5,417 bases of DNA from Pseudomonadota bacterium (GTDB lineage Bacteria > Pseudomonadota > Alphaproteobacteria > Rhizobiales > Xanthobacteraceae), in the NCBI GenBank assembly GCA_023390695.1, contig JAEWCJ010000023.1, forward strand, positions 1 through 5,417, in the 5' to 3' direction. The notes below the pieces were generated by a model. That model was not told the DNA's origin, did no database searches, and saw nothing but the letters and a program-made list of their open reading frames with translations. The position numbers were made by a program, and so were the translations under genes. Position 1 is the stretch's first letter. Every line of letters begins with the position of its first letter. Positions 1 through 5,417 of the stretch are shown piece after piece.

Positions 1-704
1 TTGCGCTGCGCGTGATTGGCCGAGACGCCGCCGAAGCAATCCGCCTGCTATTCGACGCGCACCTGGATGTAGTTGGCCTGCGCCTTGCTGCCGGCCTGCT
101 GCTGCATCTGCTGCGCCCGCGGCAGGATGCCGAGCAGGTTCTGGATGTGATGGCCGACTTCATGCGCGATCACGTAAGCCTGTGCGAATTCGCACTGCTT
201 GCCCGAGCAGGCACGGAAGCGTGTCTCCATCTCGCGGAAGAACGACGTGTCGAGGAAGACGCGGCGGTCCATCGGACAATAGAACGGCCCCATCGCCGCC
301 TGTGCGAAACCGCAGGCCGATTGCGTTGCGCCGGCAAAGAGACGCAGCCGCGGCGGACGATATTGCTGCCCGTTCTGCGCGAAGATGTCGGTCCACACGT
401 CTTCGGTGCTGCCGAGAACAGCGGCCACGAACTGCCCTTGCCGGTCGCTGGGCGCGCCACCCTGCCGGTCCGGTGTGCGCTGCTCGATCTGCGGCTGGCC
501 GCCGCCGATGATTTCGGCGCCGCCGATCAGAATGCGCGGGTCGATGCCGAGCGCCCAGCCGAGCAGGCCGAGTACGATGAGCGTGCCGAAGCCGAGCCCG
601 CCACCGCCGCCCGCAATCGGAAACCCGCCGCCGCGGCCCAGCCCGCCGCCTTCACCGCGCACATCTTCGACATTGTCGCTGCGGCGAAAATCTTCCCAGC
701 GCAT
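1..704 (-). pseudogene. YpfJ-type neutral zinc metallopeptidase, interrupted by an in-frame TAG and cut by the window edge
   Basis: The product resembles the YpfJ-type putative neutral zinc metallopeptidases: membrane-anchored proteins of poorly known substrate, usually somewhat under 300 residues. The start at 704-702 gives the characteristic MRWEDFRRSDNVEDVRG opening, with a GGAGGG ribosome site six bases upstream; a longer ATG start at 764 lacks family similarity. A Gly-rich stretch (about residues 19-40) precedes one hydrophobic segment (about 38-54, TLIVLGLLGWALGI). The zinc motif HEVGHH lies at 181-186 with Glu182 as presumed catalytic base. After VRVE (residue 218) comes TAG at 50-48, then QADCFGGVSANHAQR in the same frame to the window edge. 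Family members read roughly VRLELQADCFAGVWA here, so the stop replaces a conserved Leu (one base from TTG) and a nearby Trp is Ser. The ELQAD block resembles the ExxxD third-ligand region of gluzincins (inference), so the truncated product is probably inactive. A base-call error remains possible. Confidence 0.85.
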
Positions 705-747
705 TGCAGTCCCTCCAGCCGTCCCGGTGCAACAAGTCAACCGCCGT

Positions 748-815
748 CGATAAACAACTGTCACCGATAAATGTCACCGACAATTGTCATCAATGGAATT
801 GTCATCAATGGAATG
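748..815. repeat. Degenerate 13-15 bp tandem repeat with four TGTCA cores (possible operator array)
   Basis: Successive units are cgataaacaactgtcac (748-764), cgataaatgtcac (765-777), cgacaattgtcat (778-790), caatggaattgtcat (791-805) and a partial caatggaatg (806-815). The TGTCA cores start at 759, 772, 785 and 800, so they are 13, 13 and 15 bases apart in one orientation. The last two copies include an exact 15-base duplication (782-796 and 797-811). A perfect palindrome GACAATTGTC lies at 779-788. The array sits about 55-100 bases upstream of the metallopeptidase start, where an operator could act. No regulator gene is visible in the window, so the binding protein is unknown. Confidence 0.6.
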
Positions 816-944
816 TGTTCCATGCGTTCGCGCTCTCGCGCGGCGGATATGTAAGCAGGTTCGCGGGCAATTGCGACGGCCGGAGGTATCGTTACCAAAT
901 GGTTTTCATGACGGTTCGTGCAAATACTTAAAATCGCTGATGAA

Positions 945-960
945 TTAAGCCGTTTTTTAC
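945..960 (+). promoter_or_regulatory. Candidate CtrA-binding box upstream of ccrM
   Basis: The sequence TTAA-GCCGTTT-TTTAC matches the full CtrA consensus TTAA-N7-TTAAC at all fixed positions but one. It lies about 82 bases before the ccrM start codon, in the direction of ccrM. In Caulobacter crescentus the response regulator CtrA activates ccrM late in the cell cycle, so a site here makes biological sense. The match is short, in a locally T-rich stretch, and could be chance. Confidence 0.35.
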
Positions 961-1021
961 CTTGAGAGGGCAATATCCGCGGGTAAGTCGGTTGTAGGTC
1001 CCGCGTCGCCGACCGCGTCAC

Positions 1022-2169
<1,148 letters not shown>

Positions 2170-2175
2170 TCCAAC

Positions 2176-2240
2176 TCCGTTCGTCCCCGCGAACGCGGGG
2201 CCCAGAGCGGCTGGATTCCGCTTTCGCGGGAATGAACGGA
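2176..2240. repeat. Palindromic intergenic repeat, probable bidirectional terminator for ccrM and doxX
   Basis: The outer arms 2176-2193 and 2223-2240 are complementary at 16 of 18 positions, with one further G-T wobble; the ends are TCCGTTC and GAACGGA. Each half can also fold alone. The left half makes CCCCGCG-AA-CGCGGGG (2185-2200). The right half pairs ATTCCGC (2215-2221) with GCGGGAAT (2226-2233) with one bulged base. AGCGG (2206-2210) also pairs CCGCT (2218-2222). The element fills most of the 78-base gap between two convergent genes, so it may end both transcripts. From memory, similar elements are dispersed in Bradyrhizobium-like genomes; copy number cannot be judged from one window. 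Confidence 0.7.
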
Positions 2241-2247
2241 GAGAATC

Positions 2248-2673
2248 CTACCGTTTCGGCCCGTTGCCGGCGCCGCCGGTGTGACGCGACAGGATCGACA
2301 CGATCATCAGCGCGCCGATGACGGTGATGTGCTCGGTCGCGGTGTGAAAGGCGCTGATCGCCGCCGCGCCTTCCTTCGCCCAGAAATTGTGAACCAGCGG
2401 GATGGTCAGCGCGGTGAACACCGCGAGCGCGCCCGCGCCCAGCCAGGTCCAGCGGTTGAAGATGATCAGTAGCGAGCCGCCGAGCTGCGTGATGATGGTC
2501 AGCACGTTCATCAGCACCGGCTGCGGCAGGTTGAACATCGCCATTTCCGCGACGCCTTCCTGGAAATTGATCAGTTTGGCGAGGCCGCTGCCCCAGAAGG
2601 CGAACGTCAGGACGACACGGGCAAGGAAGGCGAACCAGCTCTGGTCAAGCAGGCGGGCAATGATCGTGGGCAT
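2248..2673 (-). CDS. DoxX family integral membrane protein
   Basis: The 141-residue product has the size and four-helix layout of DoxX-family proteins. Hydrophobic segments lie at about 12-34 (FAFLARVVLTFAFWGSGLAKL), 52-73, 76-97 and 112-129. The first helix carries the family-like FxxSGxxKL pattern (FWGSGLAKLINF), followed by the amphipathic FQEGVAEMAMFNLPQP segment and the conserved GGSLLI in helix two. DoxX proteins are poorly defined; some are linked to thiosulfate or thiol redox chemistry, but nothing here points to a substrate. The start at 2673-2671 is chosen because GGAG lies six bases upstream and the MPTIIARLLDQ opening precedes helix one; an extension to 2766 would add 31 non-hydrophobic residues without family character. 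It is divergent from the HdeD gene, with which it could share a regulatory region, and convergent with ccrM. Confidence 0.88.
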   Translation of the reverse strand: MPTIIARLLDQSWFAFLARVVLTFAFWGSGLAKLINFQEGVAEMAMFNLPQPVLMNVLTIITQLGGSLLIIFNRWTWLGAGALAVFTALTIPLVHNFWAKEGAAAISAFHTATEHITVIGALMIVSILSRHTGGAGNGPKR

Positions 2674-2860
2674 GAAAGTCTCCGGGGTGGGTTCGAATCG
2701 CTCCGCGATGTCGTGCGAATCGCAGGCGGTTGCGGTGGATACTATGTCGCGCACGCATGGCCGCAATGCCGGCAGTCGCGCCGATGTGAAGCGCAGGGCG
2801 GTATTCGGTGCGGTCCCGCCTCGCTATGATGGCCGGGTCGATCGATTCATGGAGGCCGTC
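2674..2860. promoter_or_regulatory. Divergent doxX/hdeD promoter region with three GANTC sites
   Basis: This 187-base noncoding region must carry promoters for both flanking membrane-protein genes, though I cannot place -35/-10 boxes. The octamer CGAATCGC occurs at 2694-2701 and 2716-2723, exactly 22 bases apart, about two helical turns. Each copy contains GAATC (2695-2699 and 2717-2721). A third site, GATTC, is at 2844-2848, just before the hdeD ribosome site. GANTC is the CcrM target, so methylation-sensitive expression is possible (inference). Confidence 0.45.
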
Positions 2861-3439
2861 ATGCCAGCGCTCACAATGGATGCCGAGGCCCTGAAGAAAT
2901 ACCGCACCTGGTACATGATCTACGGAGCTTTGCTGATCGTGCTCGGCGTGCTGGCGATTGCGATGCCGAACATGGCGACGCTGGCGGTCGAACTCATGGT
3001 CGGCTGGCTGCTGGTCATCGGCGGCGTGTTCGGGCTCATCGCCTCGTTGTCCGGCGGGCAATCCACCCCGGGCTTCTGGTGGAATCTGCTGATCGCCGTT
3101 CTCTATCTCGTGGCCGGCATCGCCCTGCTGTGGCACCCGGTGGCCGGCGCGGTGACGCTCACGCTCATTCTCACCGCCTACCTGATCGCCGGCGGCATCA
3201 CCAAGGCGGTGATGTCGGTGAACCTGCGTAACCTCATTCCGAAGGCGTGGACGTGGATGCTGCTCAGCGGCATCGTCGATATCGTGCTGGCGGTGCTGAT
3301 CCTGTCCGGCTGGCCGGGCAGCGCGGGCTGGGTGATCGGCCTTCTGGTCGGCATCAATCTGCTGATGACCGGCGTCGCGCTGGTGGTCGCCTCGATCTAC
3401 AGCCGCGACATCACCCGCGTGACCGTGCGCACGGCGTGA
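2861..3439 (+). CDS. HdeD family (DUF308) membrane protein
   Basis: The 192-residue product is almost wholly hydrophobic with six predicted membrane spans at about 15-37, 40-63, 72-92, 96-119, 130-150 and 155-179, the layout of HdeD/DUF308 proteins. Family-like features include the WYMIYGALLIVLGVLAIAMP opening, FWWNLLIAVLYLVAGIALLWHP in the middle, and GWPGSAGWVIGLLVGINLLMTG near the end. In Escherichia coli HdeD sits in the acid-resistance island and helps at high cell density; the molecular activity is unknown and the role here is inferred only from the family. The ATG at 2861 is preferred over an in-frame ATG at 2849 because GGAGG (2851-2855) lies five bases before 2861 and overlaps the earlier ATG. 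The N-terminal tail is short and polar, and the C-terminus ends soon after the last helix. Confidence 0.9.
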   Translation: MPALTMDAEALKKYRTWYMIYGALLIVLGVLAIAMPNMATLAVELMVGWLLVIGGVFGLIASLSGGQSTPGFWWNLLIAVLYLVAGIALLWHPVAGAVTLTLILTAYLIAGGITKAVMSVNLRNLIPKAWTWMLLSGIVDIVLAVLILSGWPGSAGWVIGLLVGINLLMTGVALVVASIYSRDITRVTVRTA

Positions 3440-3447
3440 CTGATTGT

Positions 3448-3537
3448 CGTCATGGCCGGGCTCGTCCCGGCCATCCACGCCTTCATTGATGAGATGCGGC
3501 TTGGACGTGGATGCCCGCGACAAGCGCGGGCATGACG
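3448..3537. repeat. Double-hairpin intergenic repeat with covarying arms, probable bidirectional terminator
   Basis: Two 32-base arms, 3448-3479 and 3506-3537, are inverted copies matching at 27 of 32 positions, separated by 26 bases. Each arm is itself a perfect nine-pair hairpin with a five-base loop: ATGGCCGGG-ctcgt-CCCGGCCAT (3452-3474) and ATGCCCGCG-acaag-CGCGGGCAT (3511-3533). Four of the five differences between arms form two compensatory base-pair swaps; the fifth is in the loop. The element fills most of the 109-base gap between convergent hdeD and ridA and may terminate both. From memory, similar elements with a GTCATGGCCGGG core are common in Bradyrhizobium-like genomes. Confidence 0.75.
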
Positions 3538-3548
3538 GAAAGTGTATC

Positions 3549-3899
3549 TTACTTCGCCGCGGTCACCATGATCTCGACCTTGTAGTCCGGCGTCGCAAGC
3601 TTGGCTTCCACCGTGGCGCGGGCCGGGGTGTTGCCGGACGACACCCAGGCGTCCCACACCGCGTTCATCTCGGCGAAATTCGCCATGTCGGTGATCCAGA
3701 TATTGGCGGTCAGCAGCTTGCTCTTGTCGGTGCCGGCCTTGGCCAGATAGCCGTCGATCTGCGCCAGGATGTTCTGGGTCTGCTCGGTGACGCTCTTGCC
3801 CTTGGGCTCGTCGGCGACCAGACCGGCCAGATAGACGGTGTTGCCGTGCACCACGGCCTTGCTCATGCGCGGGCCGGTATCAAAACGCTGGATCGTCAT
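3549..3899 (-). CDS. RidA/YjgF family protein, YoaB-like subgroup
   Basis: Proteins of the YjgF/YER057c/UK114 (Rid) family form trimers; RidA itself hydrolyses reactive enamines and imines released by amino-acid enzymes. The 116-residue length is typical. The sequence resembles Escherichia coli YoaB rather than RidA proper: AVVHGNTVYLAGLVAD (15-30), TQNILAQIDGYLAKAGTDKSKLL (41-63), NFAEMNAVWDAWV (74-86) and the closing YKVEIMVTAAK (106-116). The substrate-binding Arg of the family is kept as Arg94 in TPARATVEAKL. Substrate specificity of this subgroup is not settled. The ATG at 3899-3897 has AGAGGA six bases upstream. It is divergent from the flavoprotein gene 242 bases away, a plausible but unproven partner, since flavin amine oxidases produce imines; that flavoprotein looks like a hydroxylase instead. 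Confidence 0.92.
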   Translation of the reverse strand: MTIQRFDTGPRMSKAVVHGNTVYLAGLVADEPKGKSVTEQTQNILAQIDGYLAKAGTDKSKLLTANIWITDMANFAEMNAVWDAWVSSGNTPARATVEAKLATPDYKVEIMVTAAK

Positions 3900-3954
3900 T
3901 TGCTATCCTCTTCTGACGCTATCGGCCGCATTCCTAGCGGTTGAGCGGCATGTT

Positions 3955-3978
3955 GCAAGTCCGGTAGCAAGTCCAGTA
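3955..3978. repeat. 12-bp tandem duplication at the edge of the palindromic repeat
   Basis: GCAAGTCCGGTA (3955-3966) is followed directly by GCAAGTCCAGTA (3967-3978), 11 of 12 identical. The core GCAAGTC recurs at 4057-4063, on the other side of the palindromic repeat. The second unit overlaps the first three bases of that repeat. It may be a small duplication connected with insertion or slippage at the element border, but the flanking copy is not directly adjacent, so a target-site duplication is not shown. Confidence 0.5.
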
Positions 3979-4049
3979 GCCCGGATGAAGCGAAGCGAAA
4001 TCCGGGGGACGCCTTGATCCTGCATTTCGCTTCGCTCCGTGCGGGCTAC
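3976..4049. repeat. Palindromic intergenic repeat in the ridA/monooxygenase divergent region
   Basis: Outer arms 3976-4001 and 4024-4049 are complementary at 23 of 26 positions, including a perfect 13-base inner part (AGCGAAGCGAAAT at 3989-4001 with ATTTCGCTTCGCT at 4024-4036) and perfect GTAGCCCG-side ends (GTAGCCC, GGGCTAC). As alternatives, the left half pairs CCCGGAT (3980-3986) with ATCCGGG (4000-4006), and the right half pairs CCTGCA (4019-4024) with TGCGGG (4040-4045) through one G-T pair. Unlike the other two repeats it lies between divergent starts, 77 bases from ridA and 92 from the monooxygenase, so it may affect promoters rather than terminate. From memory the TAGCCCGGATGAGCGAAGCG type is widely dispersed in this bacterial group. 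Confidence 0.7.
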
Positions 4050-4141
4050 GGAAGTGGCAAGTCTGCTGCCCTGGGCTATTATTGCCTTCAACCGGGGCGC
4101 TGTGACAGAACCCCGCCCAAAAGTCGCGTAGGGGGAAGCCG

Positions 4142-5417
4142 ATGACTGTGCTCGTGGCCGGAGGCGGGATCGCCGGCCTGACCGTGGCGCTCAGCCTGCA
4201 CCAGATCGGGGTGCCGGTGCGCGTCTTCGAAAGCGTCGGCGAGCTCAAGCCGCTTGGTGTCGGCATCAACGTGCTGCCGCATGCCTGCCGCGAGCTGATC
4301 GAGCTCGGCCTGCTCGACAGGCTCGACGAGACCGGGATCCGCACCCGCGAACTGGCCTATTTCAACAAGCACGGACAGCAGATCTGGTCGGAGCCGCGCG
4401 GGCTGGAGGCCGGTTACAAATGGCCGCAATTCTCCATCCATCGCGGCATCCTGCTGCAGCTCCTGCTCGATGCCGCGCGCGAACGCATCGGCGCGGAGAA
4501 CGTCCTCACCGGCCATCACCTGCAGGACTGGACCGAAACCGCGGACGGCGTACGCGCCCGTTTCCGCGGCGAGGACGGCCAGCCGGCCGAATATGAAGGC
4601 TCGCTCCTGATCGGCGCCGACGGCATCCATTCGGCGATGCGCGCGAAACTCTATCCGCAGGAGGGCGCGCCGATCTGGAACGGCCGCATTCTCTGGCGCG
4701 GTGTCACCGAGGGCGAGCCGTTCCTGTCCGGACGCACCATGATCATGGCCGGGCACGAGAGCCTGAAATTCGTCTGCTATCCGATTTCCCGCGCGGCCTC
4801 CGAGCGCGGGCGGCCGATGATCAACTGGATTGCCGAACGGCTGTTGCCGCCGGACTTCCAGTGGCGGCGCGAGGATTACAACCGCGCCGGCAAGCTGGAG
4901 GAGTTTCTGCCGTATTTCGAAAGCTGGCGCTTCGACTGGCTCGACGTGCCCGGCCTCATCCGCACCGCGCAATATTGCTACGAATATCCGCTGGTCGATC
5001 GCGATCCGCTCGAGCGCTGGACCTTCGGCCGCGTCACGCTTCTGGGCGACGCCGCGCATCCGATGTATCCGATCGGCTCCAACGGGGCCTCGCAGGCGAT
5101 CCTCGACGCGCGGGTCCTGGCGCGGGAAATCCTGGCTAGGGGCGCAACCCCCGAGGCCTTGCTCGCCTATGAGGACGAACGGCGGCCCGCGACCACGAAG
5201 CTGGTGCTCCTCAACCGGCAGAACGGGCCGGAGCAGGTCATGCAACTGGTTGAGGAGCGTGCGCCGGGCGGCTTCGACAAGGTCACCGACGTGCTGTCGC
5301 GGCAGGAGCTGGAAGACATCGCGGCGAACTACAAGAAGGTGGCGGGCTTCCAGGTCGATGCGCTCAACGCCAAGCCGCCGATCGTGCCGGTGCCGCCGGT
5401 TGCGGGCGGCGGCAAGC
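4142..5417 (+). CDS. PhzS-like FAD-dependent monooxygenase, C-terminus beyond the window
   Basis: This is a class A flavoprotein hydroxylase (single-component type, using FAD and NAD(P)H with oxygen). Its three signatures are all present: the Rossmann GGGIAG at residues 7-12 with ribose-binding Glu30, the DG motif GADGIHSAMR at 158-167, and the GD motif GDAAHPMYPIGSNGASQAILDA at 302-323. Arg101 in the SIHRG segment fits the conserved FAD-contacting arginine. The sequence resembles Pseudomonas PhzS, which makes pyocyanin, in many blocks (LKPLGVGINVLPHA, SEPRGLEAG, RGVTEGEPFLSG, YPLVDRDPLERW). No phenazine genes are visible, so the substrate is unknown; only an aromatic or N-heterocyclic one is suggested. 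The start has GGGGGA five bases upstream. The frame stays open for 425 codons to the window end and finishes in a Pro/Gly-rich tail (KPPIVPVPPVAGGGK). PhzS has about 402 residues, so little should be missing. Confidence 0.93.
   Translation, partial: MTVLVAGGGIAGLTVALSLHQIGVPVRVFESVGELKPLGVGINVLPHACRELIELGLLDRLDETGIRTRELAYFNKHGQQIWSEPRGLEAGYKWPQFSIHRGILLQLLLDAARERIGAENVLTGHHLQDWTETADGVRARFRGEDGQPAEYEGSLLIGADGIHSAMRAKLYPQEGAPIWNGRILWRGVTEGEPFLSGRTMIMAGHESLKFVCYPISRAASERGRPMINWIAERLLPPDFQWRREDYNRAGKLEEFLPYFESWRFDWLDVPGLIRTAQYCYEYPLVDRDPLERWTFGRVTLLGDAAHPMYPIGSNGASQAILDARVLAREILARGATPEALLAYEDERRPATTKLVLLNRQNGPEQVMQLVEERAPGGFDKVTDVLSRQELEDIAANYKKVAGFQVDALNAKPPIVPVPPVAGGGK

Noticed and set aside
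12..770. Long plus-strand open frame opposite the metallopeptidase
   Set aside because: The minus strand has the family motifs (MRWEDFRRSDNVED, HEVGHH) and a ribosome site. The plus frame is an Ala/Arg-rich antisense shadow of GC-rich coding DNA.
927..949. CTTAA/TTAAG inverted pair as an operator
   Set aside because: Only five bases per arm with a 13-base spacer in AT-rich DNA; this is well within chance expectation.
2402..2860. N-terminal extension of the HdeD frame back to 2402
   Set aside because: The extension is antisense to doxX and lacks membrane or domain character; GGAGG directly before 2861 fixes the start there.
2645..3523. 292-residue minus-strand open frame opposite hdeD
   Set aside because: The predicted protein is dominated by His, Asp, Arg and Gln, runs through an intergenic repeat and mirrors a six-helix membrane protein, so it is an antisense artefact.
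3444..3944. Plus-strand frame across the 3448-3537 repeat and opposite ridA
   Set aside because: It starts in a noncoding hairpin repeat and then runs antisense to a clear Rid-family gene.
3448..4049. The 3448-3537 and 3976-4049 repeats as a CRISPR array or a pair of insertion-sequence ends
   Set aside because: The two elements differ in sequence, there is no regular spacer pattern, and the DNA between them is an intact ridA gene with no transposase.
3903..4344. Small minus-strand frames around the repeat (3903-4091 and 3934-4344)
   Set aside because: The products are largely translations of the palindromic repeat and of the antisense of the flavoprotein N-terminus, with no plausible ribosome site or domain.
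4088..5245. 385-residue minus-strand open frame opposite the flavoprotein
   Set aside because: The plus strand carries all three flavin hydroxylase motifs in frame. The minus frame has no known motif and a composition typical of antisense shadows.

Overview
The window looks like ordinary chromosomal DNA from a GC-rich alphaproteobacterium of the Hyphomicrobiales (Bradyrhizobium/Rhodopseudomonas/Pseudolabrys-like). The main evidence is a full-length CcrM-type GANTC adenine methyltransferase, a hallmark of Alphaproteobacteria. Its N-terminus (MVVSRRG) resembles, from memory, that of Bradyrhizobium-type CcrM. Three different palindromic intergenic repeats also resemble those scattered through genomes of this group. 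I see no tRNA, rRNA, insertion sequence, CRISPR array, phage gene or recognisable novel defence cassette.

Layout. (1) 1-704, minus: YpfJ-type zinc metallopeptidase, cut by the left edge and interrupted by an in-frame TAG at 50-48, after which the conserved family sequence continues; a probable pseudogene. (2) 705-1041: divergent noncoding region with a TGTCA-containing degenerate tandem array, a CtrA-like box, and two GAGTC sites directly before the next start codon. (3) 1042-2169, plus: ccrM. (4) 2170-2247: convergent gap almost filled by a hairpin repeat. (5) 2248-2673, minus: DoxX-family membrane protein. (6) 2674-2860: divergent promoter region with three GANTC sites. (7) 2861-3439, plus: HdeD/DUF308 membrane protein. 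(8) 3440-3548: convergent gap with a double-hairpin repeat. (9) 3549-3899, minus: RidA/YoaB-like protein. (10) 3900-4141: divergent region with a third palindromic repeat. (11) 4142-5417, plus: PhzS-like FAD monooxygenase, running off the right edge.

The six genes alternate strictly in strand, so none share an operon and each probably has its own promoter. Both convergent gaps hold strong symmetric hairpins that could end transcription from both sides. No common pathway is evident. The likeliest regulatory link is through CcrM: its own leader carries two target sites, and all 11 GANTC sites I could find lie between 1024 and 3086, seven of them touching noncoding DNA. The most useful observations are the amber codon in the metallopeptidase, the methylation-site pair at the ccrM start, and compensatory base changes in the 3448-3537 repeat.
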